From positions 1-33,211 of the forward strand of contig JAIUMA010000036.1 of NCBI GenBank assembly GCA_022565795.1: 33,211 nt of DNA, read 5' to 3'. This stretch comes from Balneolia bacterium. Lineage in GTDB: Bacteria > Bacteroidota > Rhodothermia > Balneolales > Cyclonatronaceae. A model generated the notes under the pieces. The model had not been told where the DNA came from and did not search any database. It saw only the letters and a list, made by a program, of their open reading frames with translations. This document shows, piece by piece, positions 7,806 to 16,132 of the stretch. Each line of letters starts with the position of its first letter. Positions within the stretch are counted from its first letter, which is position 1. The translations under genes and the position numbers were made by a program.

Positions 7806-8321
7806 ATGAAATCTGAACAAAACTGCTTTCAGTATCCTCCGAACATTCGCACGCTCGATCTGGCGAGCCTGGTTTCCGTATACCGCTCCCGAGGCGAGCC
7901 CTACACGGTCCCGGCCACAGAGGTTGTGGCATGCTGCGTAACCCGTCGCCTGCTGAAGCACTCCAAGCGCTGGTTCGGATTGCATTATTCACAAAAAGCA
8001 TGGGATGCCCTGCTCACCACAGGCTCTGAAGGCTACCCGCTAACGGAAGTAGAGTTTAACGTGATGGGACTGGTGAAGGCACCGCCTCAGCCGAGAATCA
8101 GCCGGGAGTTTATTGAACAAAACTGCGGAATTGTTTCCCAGCTCGGGTTCTTGATTTTCAACGATTTGCGGCAGTTTGGCTTTATTGATGAGCCAGAAGA
8201 GCATATCTTTGAGCTGTCGCAGCGGGGCGAAATCGCCCTGGACGGCCTGAGCCGCCGCCTGTACGACACCGGCTTCAAGCCGGATTTGCTATGGATCCAC
8301 AACAACAAACTGAGCAGCTAA
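7806..8321 (+). CDS. Hypothetical protein, 171 aa
   Basis: I do not recognise a family. The product is 171 aa, soluble-looking, with no signal peptide or membrane segment. Notable parts are the Cys pair in VVACCVTRRLLKHSKRWFG (about 40-58) and a C-terminal half of alternating acidic and hydrophobic residues (FNDLRQFGFIDEPEEHIFELSQRGEIALDGLSRRLYDTGF). That part could form a helical or winged-helix-like domain (inference only). Codon use resembles the neighbours. It lies 94 bp after topA and 89 bp before the membrane protein gene, all on the plus strand, so the three could be co-transcribed. It may be a lineage-restricted protein. Confidence 0.7.
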   Translation: MKSEQNCFQYPPNIRTLDLASLVSVYRSRGEPYTVPATEVVACCVTRRLLKHSKRWFGLHYSQKAWDALLTTGSEGYPLTEVEFNVMGLVKAPPQPRISREFIEQNCGIVSQLGFLIFNDLRQFGFIDEPEEHIFELSQRGEIALDGLSRRLYDTGFKPDLLWIHNNKLSS

Positions 8322-8410
8322 AAAGGGATTGAAGTACCGGTTACTATCCGGATAGCCTGCGCATCACCCTTTAAGCAGCACAGCAACTATAGCCGCGGGA
8401 GAGCCGTGAT

Positions 8411-9004
8411 ATGCAGGACAAGCTCCTCAACTATCTTAAAACCTGGTGGTGTACCGTCATCATTCTGCCGTTTGTGCTGTTTTCGGTTCATCAGGTTTAC
8501 CTGTCGCTGGGTACGCACATTTTGTGGGTTAACAACTATTCGTACGTGTTTCCCTATAACATCATCTATTTCCTGCTTTTTCATTTCGACCTGCTGGTAC
8601 ACGAGGCGGGTCACGGCTTTTTTTCCATCACCGGCAACCGGTTTTGGACCATTCTGGGAGGCTCGTTATATCAGGTGTTTTTCCCGGCTTTGCTTCTGGG
8701 TTTCTGCTGGTACAACCGCTACCGAATCGGGATTCAGCTTTCGCTGGTATATATGGGATTCAGCTGGATGTCGGTTGCCATTTATGCCGGCGACGCAGCG
8801 GGCAGACAGCTACCACTCATAGGTAATCTGGGCAAAGAAGCTCACGACTGGCACAACATTTTCATGCATCTGAACATACTTGACCACTATGCGCTGATTT
8901 CCGGCATTTTTGCCGTTATTGGCGGTCTTTGCTACCTCGGAGCTATTGTTGCGCCGATTTTTCACCGGGAATATGAAAGCCACAGCATCGACCTTAAGAT
9001 GTAG
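8411..9004 (+). CDS. Small integral membrane protein with HEAGH motif, putative M50-like metalloprotease
   Basis: The 197-aa protein has about five hydrophobic segments: near 13-33, 48-64, 80-98, 108-126 and 160-182. The second runs straight into LLVHEAGHGFF, where HEAGH (64-68) matches the HExxH zinc site of gluzincin and M50-type peptidases. After it come TGNRFWTILGGSLYQ and later GKEAHDWHNIFMHLNILDH (141-159). His145, Asp146 and His148 could supply the third zinc ligand, as the NPDG or HD-type motif does in M50 families (inference). It is shorter than typical RseP/SpoIVFB and has no PDZ domain. It is the last plus-strand gene before a convergent GNAT gene 23 bp away. Substrate and activity are unknown. 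Confidence 0.75.
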   Translation: MQDKLLNYLKTWWCTVIILPFVLFSVHQVYLSLGTHILWVNNYSYVFPYNIIYFLLFHFDLLVHEAGHGFFSITGNRFWTILGGSLYQVFFPALLLGFCWYNRYRIGIQLSLVYMGFSWMSVAIYAGDAAGRQLPLIGNLGKEAHDWHNIFMHLNILDHYALISGIFAVIGGLCYLGAIVAPIFHREYESHSIDLKM

Positions 9005-9027
9005 ACTGAGGTTACATCAAGAGCGTC

Positions 9028-9483
9028 TTACTTCTTGTCCTTGCGGATATAGACCATCTTCTGATGTGGAATTCCAACCTCATCATAGACGCGTCCTACC
9101 GTTGTAAATCCGTACTTGCTGTAGAAGGGGATTGCATGGGTTTGCGCGCTCATTTCAATGATAGTTCGTCCTTCATTCAGAGCTTTTTTCATGAAGTGGC
9201 GCATCATCATGTCGCCGATTCCGTTTCCGCGATGCTCTTTAAGGACGGCCATTCTCCCAATTTGTCCTTCCGGATTCAGGCGTCCGGTACCGACTGGTTT
9301 ATCGTTTTCATCGGTGATTAACACATGGTACGATACGGGATCAAACTCATCGATTTCGTCTTTTACCGGAACCATTTGCTCTTCAATAAATACGCTGGTG
9401 CGCACTTCCATCAGCTCTTTCCGATCGGCTTTCCACGTAGCCTCACGCAATTTATATCCTGGTTTAGAATTTGATTCCATCAC
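9028..9483 (-). CDS. GNAT-family N-acetyltransferase, ElaA/YjcF-like
   Basis: The 151-aa protein has the acetyl-CoA binding signature QIGRMAVLKEHRGNGIGDMMMRHFMKKA. The pyrophosphate loop HRGNGIG is at about 84-90 (R/QxxGxG/A). An N-terminal segment REATWKADRKELMEVRTSVFIEEQMVP is typical of the ElaA/YjcF branch, and FYSKYGFTTVGRVYDEVGIPHQKM is the usual C-terminal motif-B region. Substrate is unknown. ATG at 9483 or 9480 (MMES) could be the start. It converges on the membrane protein gene and is separated from the upstream hydrolase gene by 326 bp. Confidence 0.9.
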   Translation of the reverse strand: MMESNSKPGYKLREATWKADRKELMEVRTSVFIEEQMVPVKDEIDEFDPVSYHVLITDENDKPVGTGRLNPEGQIGRMAVLKEHRGNGIGDMMMRHFMKKALNEGRTIIEMSAQTHAIPFYSKYGFTTVGRVYDEVGIPHQKMVYIRKDKK

Positions 9484-9809
9484 TCATTAGCCTTTAGTTT
9501 TCTGCAGCTGCCCAGGCCGCATTTCATTGATTATCAGAGTCTTTTATGTTTGTTTAGCCAACAGAAGTATAATACTAAATATCAGCACATATCAATCGTT
9601 CAGGATGCATAAATAATGAATTTTAACTTATTGGCGTGCGTCATAGTCGTCTAACCGCTTTAGCTTCAGGTTCTATCTGTTGGTAAACACTTAGAAAAGT
9701 AATCATTAAAAGACAGGAAGGTTAAAAATGGCGTTATCGAACGCGACGGAGAACATAGCGAACCAGACCCCCAGCTGCGCTAAACTGGCTCTTAGCAGTT
9801 TTCCGCAAA
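9484..9809. other. 326-bp intergenic region between GNAT and hydrolase genes
   Basis: A/T-rich in its middle part (about 9540-9720), where the GNAT promoter should lie. No perfect TAnnTTTG on the minus strand was found. No tRNA, repeat or terminator-like hairpin with a U-tract is seen. A 35-codon plus-strand frame at 9728-9835 runs into the end of the hydrolase gene and is not accepted as a gene. Confidence 0.5.
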
Positions 9810-10628
9810 TCACGCTTCCAGGTACGCCTTCATGATTGCTTTAAAACGGGCCGGCTGGTCGAGGAAGGCGTAGTGGCCAGCTGACGCTATAGTTACAAGC
9901 GCCGCGTTTTTCATGCCTTTTTCCATTCGCTGCGCCTGATAGAGCGGAGCGGCATCATCCTGTTCACCCCAGAGCAACAGCACATCGTGGGTTATGTTTG
10001 GCAGCGTATCATCCAGGTATTCACGTACGGTTTTGACGAAAACCTCGCGCATCACGCCGTCCAGCTGCGCATAGTCGGATGAGCCAAGGGATCTCCAAAC
10101 GGCAGTTTTTCGAAGCGATGCCAGTCCGCGTTCCCGCATACCTGCTGGGAGTAAAGCAAAAGGTGCCTTCAGAATTTTGGCCAGCGTAACGCGGTAGTAG
10201 TATTTCCAGCTTCGCTTAGGCTTCATACCGGCGCCGCCCGTTATCAGCACCTTGCGAAATGTTGAGGCCGTCTGTTTGTCGCTCAGAAGCTTGAGCATCA
10301 CCCTGCCGCCAAACGAGTGTGCCACTACCGAAACCGGCTCTTCAGGAGAGAGGTGATGAATAAGCTGCATCGTGAAATGAGCGTAGTCGCCCACATCCCA
10401 TGCTTTGGGCGGAGCAGCTGTTTTACCGAAGCCGGGAAAGTCGAAAAAATAGCAGGCGTGTTCAGCTTCAGCGGTGGTAGCCAGTGAAAGCATCGTTTCG
10501 GCGCTGCAGCCCCATCCGTGCAAAAAAAACAACGGTTTCCCTTCTCCCTTTTTTATGACCCGGACCTCTAAATCGCCAATCTTTACGCTTGATGTACCCT
10601 GTGGAAGTCCGGTTGTGTTTTCTTGCAT
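9810..10628 (-). CDS. Alpha/beta-fold hydrolase
   Basis: The 272-aa cytosolic hydrolase has the full catalytic set. The oxyanion-hole motif LHGWG is at 36-40, the nucleophile elbow AHSFGG at 103-108 gives Ser105, the acid is in LLLWGEQDDAAPL (Asp224 or Asp225), and the His is in SAGHYAFLDQP (His252). A variable cap lies at about 135-210. The frame is open 14 codons further (to 10670), but MQENTTGLPQG at 10628 is preferred because the extra residues are unlike the family. The -7 element at 10692-10699 is compatible with either start. The substrate (ester, lactone, haloalkane or other) cannot be read from sequence. A dyad lies just upstream of its probable promoter. Confidence 0.88.
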   Translation of the reverse strand: MQENTTGLPQGTSSVKIGDLEVRVIKKGEGKPLFFLHGWGCSAETMLSLATTAEAEHACYFFDFPGFGKTAAPPKAWDVGDYAHFTMQLIHHLSPEEPVSVVAHSFGGRVMLKLLSDKQTASTFRKVLITGGAGMKPKRSWKYYYRVTLAKILKAPFALLPAGMRERGLASLRKTAVWRSLGSSDYAQLDGVMREVFVKTVREYLDDTLPNITHDVLLLWGEQDDAAPLYQAQRMEKGMKNAALVTIASAGHYAFLDQPARFKAIMKAYLEA

Positions 10629-10691
10629 TTTCCAGTGTAAGAAGTGTAGAAAGTGATTGCACGTGACCAAAATTTAACGTGCTTTTGTGAA

Positions 10692-10699
10692 CAAATTTA
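10692..10699 (-). promoter_or_regulatory. Bacteroidota-type -7 element of the hydrolase gene
   Basis: TAAATTTG on the minus strand is a perfect TAnnTTTG match, 64 bp before ATG 10628. The palindrome at 10710-10724 starts 10 bp upstream, where the -33 contact region would lie, so a bound protein there could block or recruit polymerase. Confidence 0.45.
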
Positions 10700-10708
10700 A
10701 GTAAATAG

Positions 10709-10755
10709 TGTAAGGAATCCTTACGGCATGACTCTTAGTATAAGAGTCCCTTACA
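10709..10755. promoter_or_regulatory. Cluster of dyad repeats between divergent hydrolase and comEA-type genes
   Basis: Three nested symmetries are visible: the 15-bp palindrome GTAAGGAATCCTTAC (10710-10724), the inverted repeat ACTCTTAGTATAAGAGT (10731-10747), and an outer pair TGTAAGG (10709-10715) with CCTTACA (10749-10755). No U-tract follows on either strand. The cluster lies 45 bp before the ComEA start and just upstream of the hydrolase -7 element, so it is a strong candidate operator or a folded 5' leader. Confidence 0.55.
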
Positions 10756-10799
10756 TAGCGGCAAAAGACCGTTTTTTCACATAACTGAACAGCAAGAAT

Positions 10800-11369
10800 A
10801 TGAAACGAGCCATCTACTTTTTTACAGACAGGCTGCAAATCACATCAGCCGAACGTTTTTCAATCCTGGTTGTGGGAGCGCTTTTCCTGTTAATAAGCGG
10901 TATCCAGCAGTTTAACGGACAAACCGTTGCTTATGCAGAAGATTCTTACTCGGCTGTTTTTGCTCAATTTACCCAGCTCAGCACGCTCCCGGCAGAGGAA
11001 AGCAGTGCTATACTGAGCCAGTACTATCCGCAGGAAAATCCGGAACGGCCTGCTGCTGCTGAGGCCGAAATAGAAAAGAAAGTGCAAGAGCCAGAAACGA
11101 TTACGGCTCCGGAGCCCGTTATGGAAGAAGCTACTGCCGTTGTTTCTGAAAGCTCCGGTGAGGCCCAGAGCGGAAAAGTAAACATTAATTCTGCCGATGC
11201 GGCCTCTCTGGCAACACTACCGGGCGTCGGTCCAGCTATTGCAGCGCGGATAATCGAATACAGAAATGAGAACGGGCCGTTCCGCCAGATTGAGGATATC
11301 AAAAATGTGCGCGGTATCGGAGAAGCCCGTTTTGAAGCTATTAAAGATCTTATCACGGTAGGCGACTAA
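10800..11369 (+). CDS. ComEA-like helix-hairpin-helix DNA-binding protein
   Basis: The 189-aa protein has a cytoplasmic N-terminus, one membrane segment at about 20-38 (FSILVVGALFLLISGIQQF), and an A/E/P-rich linker (about 80-120). The C-terminal ComEA domain is GKVNINSADAASLATLPGVGPAIAARII at 125-152, followed by the second hairpin VRGIGEARFEAIKDLI at 170-185. ComEA proteins hold double-stranded DNA at the cell surface or in the periplasm during natural transformation. Bacteroidota also have many ComEA-type proteins of unproven role. No ComEC or pilus gene is in the window. PorX follows 35 bp downstream on the same strand, so the two are probably co-transcribed. Confidence 0.9.
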   Translation: MKRAIYFFTDRLQITSAERFSILVVGALFLLISGIQQFNGQTVAYAEDSYSAVFAQFTQLSTLPAEESSAILSQYYPQENPERPAAAEAEIEKKVQEPETITAPEPVMEEATAVVSESSGEAQSGKVNINSADAASLATLPGVGPAIAARIIEYRNENGPFRQIEDIKNVRGIGEARFEAIKDLITVGD

Positions 11370-11404
11370 CAAAAAGAATCATTTTACCGACTACAACAGA
11401 CTGA

Positions 11405-12955
11405 ATGAGTGCAAAAATTTTATGGGCTGATGACGAAATTGAACGCCTTAAACCACATATTTTATTTCTCGAGAACAAAGGTTTTACCCTAAAACCGGTT
11501 ACCAACGGCGAAGATGCCATCACCCTTGTGGAAAAGGAGGCCTTCGACCTTATTTTTCTCGATGAGCAGATGCCGGGCATGGACGGGCTTACCACATTGG
11601 GCAAAATCAAACAGCTGAATCCTCAGATTCCCGTGGTGATGATCACCAAAAGTGAAGAAGAGATGATTATGGAAGACGCAATCGGGTTTAAGATTGCGGA
11701 TTATCTCATCAAACCAGTAAATCCGAACCAGATTCTGCTTACGATTAAGCGAATTCTGGATCAGAAGCGCCTTACCAACGAGAAGTCGGCCCAAAGCTAT
11801 CTGCAGAGTTTCCAAAGCATCAGCGCGCAGATTGACAGCCGCCCTGACTGGTCGGAGTGGATTTCTATCTACACGCAGCTTACCAGCTGGGAGCTCGAGC
11901 TCGAAAACGGCGATGAAGGATTACTCCAAATTCTGAACGACCAGCTGCAACAGGCCAATACCGAGTTCGGAAAGTTCATCGACAGCGAATATCAGTACTG
12001 GCTGGACAAAGATTTGAACGAGCGTCCGCTGCTTTCTCCGGATATCGTTAAGGAATACGTCCATCCCCATCTCGATGAAGCTGACAGCACGTTCCTGTTC
12101 ATTATTGACTGTATGCGCTATGATCAGTGGCTGGTTTTTGAAAAACTGCTGTCCGATTACTACACCATCGAAACCGATTTTTACTACTCCATTCTTCCGA
12201 CGGCCACGCCCTATTCCAGAAATTCGATTTTTGCGGGACTCTATCCGCTGGATATCGAAAAGCACTATCCACAATTCTGGAAAAACGCGGAAGGTGATGA
12301 GTCTTCCCTCAATCAGGACGAGCCGGAATTGCTTGCTGAGCAGATGAGACGTTTGGGCCATGACTTCAGCCCGAAGTATGAGAAAGTCCTTCACAAGGAT
12401 GAAGGAAAGCGGATTTCAGACCGCATCAACAACTACATGCAGTCGCCGTTTAATGCGTTTGTCTTCAACTTTGTGGATACATTGGTTCACTCGCGGTCAG
12501 ACTCGGATGTACTCAAAGAGATTGCTCCGGACGTTCCGGCATTCCGTTCGCTGGCCAGAACATGGTTTCAGCACTCCAATCTGCTTCAGATTTTCAAAGA
12601 GCTATCGAGCAAGAATGTGCGCATAGTGGTAACGACCGATCACGGCTCTGTACGCGCGCTCAGAGACACAAAAGTACTTGGAGACCGGAATACCTCAACC
12701 AGCCTTCGCTACAAATTTGGGCGCCACCTCAAGGCCGACAAAAACGCAGCCATCATCGTAGACAACCCGTCTGATTACAAGCTTCCGAAGCTGAACTCCA
12801 GCACGAACTATATTTTCGCAAAGGAAGACTACTACTTTGTCTACCCGACCAACTACCACAAGTTCCAGAATAAGTATAAAGACACGTTTCAGCACGGCGG
12901 TGCGTCTATGGAAGAGATGATTCTTCCCGTATCGGTGCTGAAGCCCAAAAAATAA
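11405..12955 (+). CDS. porX: PorX-type response regulator with PglZ domain
   Basis: The 516-aa two-domain protein joins a receiver domain (1-120) to a PglZ alkaline-phosphatase-fold domain (about 215-515). The receiver has the acidic pair Asp9/Asp10, phospho-acceptor Asp53 in [11 protein letters not shown], Thr81 and Lys103. In the PglZ part, [10 protein letters not shown] (233-242), [10 protein letters not shown] (265-274), VDTLVH (357-362), TTDHGS (410-415) and HGGASMEEM (497-505) supply the expected zinc ligands and the nucleophilic Thr. In Porphyromonas, PorX works with the histidine kinase PorY to control type IX secretion and acts on oligonucleotide signals. No kinase or T9SS structural gene lies nearby. 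It follows the ComEA gene by 35 bp. Confidence 0.93.
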   Translation: MSAKILWADDEIERLKPHILFLENKGFTLKPVTNGEDAITLVEKEAFDLIFLDEQMPGMDGLTTLGKIKQLNPQIPVVMITKSEEEMIMEDAIGFKIADYLIKPVNPNQILLTIKRILDQKRLTNEKSAQSYLQSFQSISAQIDSRPDWSEWISIYTQLTSWELELENGDEGLLQILNDQLQQANTEFGKFIDSEYQYWLDKDLNERPLLSPDIVKEYVHPHLDEADSTFLFIIDCMRYDQWLVFEKLLSDYYTIETDFYYSILPTATPYSRNSIFAGLYPLDIEKHYPQFWKNAEGDESSLNQDEPELLAEQMRRLGHDFSPKYEKVLHKDEGKRISDRINNYMQSPFNAFVFNFVDTLVHSRSDSDVLKEIAPDVPAFRSLARTWFQHSNLLQIFKELSSKNVRIVVTTDHGSVRALRDTKVLGDRNTSTSLRYKFGRHLKADKNAAIIVDNPSDYKLPKLNSSTNYIFAKEDYYFVYPTNYHKFQNKYKDTFQHGGASMEEMILPVSVLKPKK

Positions 12956-12978
12956 TCCACTTTTGTCAATAATCGGAA

Positions 12979-13008
12979 TTGGTGAATGGACGCTTTATTC
13001 ATTATAAT
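12979..13008 (+). promoter_or_regulatory. Possible sigma70-like promoter before methyltransferase gene
   Basis: TTGGTG (12979-12984) and TATAAT (13003-13008) are separated by 18 bp and lie 54 bp before the TTG start at 13062. The match to the E. coli consensus may be chance, since Bacteroidota promoters usually use TAnnTTTG. Confidence 0.25.
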
Positions 13009-13061
13009 GCGAACTTGAACAGCTAAGTGCATAGTAAACCAACAGCAACAAAAGGTCAGTT

Positions 13062-13727
13062 TTGAATCCGATCCTTTATTTCCTTCGTGATATCCGGAAA
13101 ACCGGTGCCGTGGCGCCCAGCTCGAAGTATCTGGCCAGCGACATGGTTCGGTTTCTGAGCGAAAAAACAGAGGCAACCGGAAAACCGCTCCGCATCCTGG
13201 AGCTCGGTCCGGGAACAGGCACGTTATCCAAGGCCATCATCAACGTGTTGCGACCGCAGGATAAAATCGACATGGTGGAAATAAATCCCCATTTTTGCCG
13301 CATGCTGCGAAGAAAATTCAGCCATCCGGGCATGAATGTACACTACGCCGACCTGCTGGAATTCAGGCCTGAAGAAACCTACGACTACATTTTTTCCAGC
13401 ATTCCGTATGAAAGCATCCCGAAGAACATCACCCGGTTAATGTGGGACAAAAAGCTTGAGCTGTGCAAACCCAACGGACTGATTTCGTATTACAAGTATG
13501 TGAACTTCAACTATTTCCGCTGCAAGTACGAAAAGGATTTGGTGAAGAAGTACTGTATCGACAAGACGCTGGTTTTTAGAAATCTGCCGCCTGCTCAGCT
13601 GTTCACGCTGCGCGTCAGCAAGCCGGAAAGCACTCTCAAGCACATTCCTACGCGTAAAAACCTAGCATCTCCAATTCGCATTGCGCAGAATAAGCCTGAA
13701 AAAGTTGTGGTAACCGCAACCGCCTGA
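13062..13727 (+). CDS. SAM-dependent methyltransferase, phospholipid/rRNA-adenine type
   Basis: The 221-aa class I methyltransferase shows motif I LELGPGTGTLSKAI (46-59), the acidic residue Glu73 in MVEINPHFCRMLRRKF, and motif IV IFSSIPYESIP (110-120). The N-terminal FLRDIRKTGAVAPSSKYLASDMVRF closely resembles bacterial phosphatidylethanolamine N-methyltransferases (PmtA type) and KsgA-related proteins, so a phospholipid methyltransferase is the best guess. The start is TTG at 13062; no ATG fits before motif I except Met28, which would remove conserved residues. It lies 106 bp after porX and converges on the metallopeptidase gene 45 bp away. Confidence 0.82.
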   Translation: MNPILYFLRDIRKTGAVAPSSKYLASDMVRFLSEKTEATGKPLRILELGPGTGTLSKAIINVLRPQDKIDMVEINPHFCRMLRRKFSHPGMNVHYADLLEFRPEETYDYIFSSIPYESIPKNITRLMWDKKLELCKPNGLISYYKYVNFNYFRCKYEKDLVKKYCIDKTLVFRNLPPAQLFTLRVSKPESTLKHIPTRKNLASPIRIAQNKPEKVVVTATA

Positions 13728-13772
13728 CGGCCTTTGAGTCGCCTCAAAACTGCAATTGCCTGATTAGTCTGT

Positions 13773-14477
13773 CTAAGGATTCTGAAACGCAACCGGTCCG
13801 TGTTCTTTCAACCACTTTTCGGCCCGCTCTCTGCCCGGATAGTGCTGGTCAACCAGCGCCCAGTACGATGCGCTGTGGTTAAGGTGTTTGAGATGACACA
13901 TTTCATGCACGAAAATATAGTCCTGTACAAAGCGCGGGCACTTAATCAACCGCCAGTTCAGGTTGATGTTCCCCTTGCCTGAACAGCTTCCCCACTTGGA
14001 TTTCTGGTTCCGGATTACCACGTTCCCGTGGGTAAATCCTTTCACGATTGCCAGCTCTCTGAACCGCTGCTCAAGCCTGGATTTCGACCAGTTGTAGTAG
14101 AGCCGGGCAACCTCATATGCTTCATTCCCTTCGGTACCGGCAGCCAGCTTTGCTTGAAACCCAAAGCCCGTTTCGGTAAACGATGAGCGCCCGTTTGAGT
14201 CGGAGAGTTCAACAGGTACCCATTCGCCTTCATAAAGCAGAAATCCTTCATCAAAGCGGTTAAGCTGTACGATTCGCGACTTTTTCTCATTCAGCTTTTT
14301 GAGGTTCGCGTCTATCCACTCGCGCTTCTCCTGCACAAACCGCTCCATCTCGGAACCAGGCGTACCAAACGGAGCCGAAACCAGGACCTCATCGGCCTTC
14401 ACCCTGATTCTGATGTAGCGCTGTCTTCTGCGCTTCACAAAGCGAATGGGACAATCAAACAGATTTTGTGCCGACAT
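13773..14477 (-). CDS. YgjP/SprT-like zinc metallopeptidase (DUF45)
   Basis: The 234-aa protein belongs to the M48-related DUF45/YgjP family. The defining zinc site HEMCHLKHLNHSASYW lies at 191-206, with His191, Glu192 and His195 as the HExxH set and the later His as further ligand. Upstream blocks RYIRIRVKADEVLVSAPFG, KWGSCSGKGNINLNWRLIKCP and YIFVHE are all characteristic. The physiological substrate of these proteins is poorly known. The gene starts 47 bp after the gltX stop codon, so it is probably the distal gene of a gltX transcript. It converges on the methyltransferase gene. No signal peptide is visible. Confidence 0.9.
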   Translation of the reverse strand: MSAQNLFDCPIRFVKRRRQRYIRIRVKADEVLVSAPFGTPGSEMERFVQEKREWIDANLKKLNEKKSRIVQLNRFDEGFLLYEGEWVPVELSDSNGRSSFTETGFGFQAKLAAGTEGNEAYEVARLYYNWSKSRLEQRFRELAIVKGFTHGNVVIRNQKSKWGSCSGKGNINLNWRLIKCPRFVQDYIFVHEMCHLKHLNHSASYWALVDQHYPGRERAEKWLKEHGPVAFQNP

Positions 14478-14524
14478 ATCCGGATTGGCTTTGTTGGTTC
14501 AGGTTAAAGGTGAAGTATGACGAA

Positions 14525-16018
14525 TCAGCTCAGGCGCTCAATAGCGATGCTTATTCTGCTTTGGGTTTCCGATTTCCCAAGGATTTCCATGGTGAGGAAA
14601 AGATCCGGTCCGGATCCGCTTCCGGTAACAGCCACGCGAAGGGGGAGCATCAGCTTGCCGAAGCCTACACCCGCTTCTGCGATGACAGCCTCGAGCGTTT
14701 CCTTAAGCGCTGCGGCCTTAAAGGACGCTTCATCAAGCTCACTGATCCTGTTGAGGTAGTTTGTCACCAGCGACAGCGTTTCCTCTTTCCATGCTTTTTT
14801 CAACGACTTTTCGTCGTACTCAGCAGGTGCTTCAAAAAAGAAACGACCCTGATCTGCAAACTCGGAAACCAGCGAGACGCGCTCCACCAAAAGCGGGATG
14901 ATTTGGGCCAAATGCGCATCATCCTTTACCTCTATATCCGCTTTTTCCAATGCTGCTTTCACGTCCGGAAGCAGGGATTCCACGCTTCTCTCGCGCATGT
15001 ACTGCTCGTTGTACCAGCTCAGTTTTTTGGTGTTGAAAACCGCACCGGCTTTGCTCACACGCTCCATCTCAAACTCTTTGCAAAGCTGATCAAGCGACAT
15101 GATTTCGCGATCATCCCCGGGACTCCAGCCGAGGTAGGCCAGGAAGTTGACCAGCGCCTCAGGCTCGTAGCCGGCCTGCATATAATCACGAACGTTTACC
15201 ATAATTCCCTGCTCTTCGGCTTTGCGTTTTGAAAGCTTTCCTCCGGCCGGTGACATGATGAGCGGCAGATGCGCCATAACTGGCGGCTCCCAGCCGAGAT
15301 AGTTGTAAAGCAGCACATGCTTTGGAGCACTGCTGAGCCATTCTTCGCCGCGAATCACGTGCGATATCTGCATCTCATGATCATCAACTACGTTGGCCAG
15401 ATGGTAGGTGGGAAGTCCGTCTGATTTGAGCAGAACCTGATCGTCGAGTCCTTCGCTTTCAAACTTTACGTGACCCCGTACCATGTCATCGAGATGAATG
15501 GTTTCATTGGCCGGCACCTTCAGGCGCACAACGTAGTCATCACCGCGTTTCAGGCGTTCGTTAACCTCATCCTCAGAAAGGGTGAGGCTGTTTGTCATGC
15601 CCATCCGGGTGATGGCGTCGTATTTCGGGTTCGAGTTCCCTGCCTTTTGCAAACGCTCGCGCATCTCCTCAATTTCTTCCGAGGTATCGAAAGCATAATA
15701 GGCGTGACCACCTTCTATGAGCTGCTTTGCGTATTTGGCGTACATTTCGGAGCGCTCACTCTGCCGGTACGGACCGAAAGGACCCTGCTTGGCCGGACCT
15801 TCATCATACTCCATGCCGGCCCATTTCATGCTGTTTATGATGTCAGCTTCGGCGCCTTCAACGTAGCGCTTCTGATCGGTATCCTCGATGCGAAGCACAA
15901 AATCACCGCCGTGGTGACGGGCAAAAAGGTAGTTGTACAGAGCGGTTCTGAGGCCGCCAATATGAAGCCAGCCGGTTGGAGATGGTGCGAAACGAACGCG
16001 TACTTTGTTTGAACTCAT
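14525..16018 (-). CDS. gltX: Glutamyl-tRNA synthetase
   Basis: The 497-aa class I aminoacyl-tRNA synthetase charges tRNA-Glu. RFAPSPTGWLHIGGLRTALYNYL (9-31) holds the HIGH motif as HIGG (19-22). FVLRIEDTDQKRY and VIRGEEWLSSAPKHVLLY are family blocks, and the KMSKS loop appears as KLSKR (261-265). The C-terminal anticodon-binding region has LPLRVAVTGSGSGPDLFLTMEILGK, the usual GluRS ending. Length is in the normal 470-500 range. ATG 16018 gives the expected N-terminus MSSNKVRVRFAPSP. A 114-bp gap separates it from xth, so it may have its own promoter. Confidence 0.97.
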   Translation of the reverse strand: MSSNKVRVRFAPSPTGWLHIGGLRTALYNYLFARHHGGDFVLRIEDTDQKRYVEGAEADIINSMKWAGMEYDEGPAKQGPFGPYRQSERSEMYAKYAKQLIEGGHAYYAFDTSEEIEEMRERLQKAGNSNPKYDAITRMGMTNSLTLSEDEVNERLKRGDDYVVRLKVPANETIHLDDMVRGHVKFESEGLDDQVLLKSDGLPTYHLANVVDDHEMQISHVIRGEEWLSSAPKHVLLYNYLGWEPPVMAHLPLIMSPAGGKLSKRKAEEQGIMVNVRDYMQAGYEPEALVNFLAYLGWSPGDDREIMSLDQLCKEFEMERVSKAGAVFNTKKLSWYNEQYMRERSVESLLPDVKAALEKADIEVKDDAHLAQIIPLLVERVSLVSEFADQGRFFFEAPAEYDEKSLKKAWKEETLSLVTNYLNRISELDEASFKAAALKETLEAVIAEAGVGFGKLMLPLRVAVTGSGSGPDLFLTMEILGKSETQSRISIAIERLS

Positions 16019-16132
16019 GGTAATTTCTTTTCCTGGTGATGTCGCAATTAGCTAATAATCTGGTTTTGTAAGATAACAGAATAACGAATCAATGCAGAAC
16101 CGCCGGACCAGACTGCATGGCGGGAGACGTTA

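Noticed and set aside
9728-9835. 35-codon plus-strand frame preceded by AGGAAGG
   Set aside because: It has a Shine-Dalgarno-like sequence but ends inside the hydrolase gene on the opposite strand, and Shine-Dalgarno sites are rare in this genome. There is no protein-like pattern.
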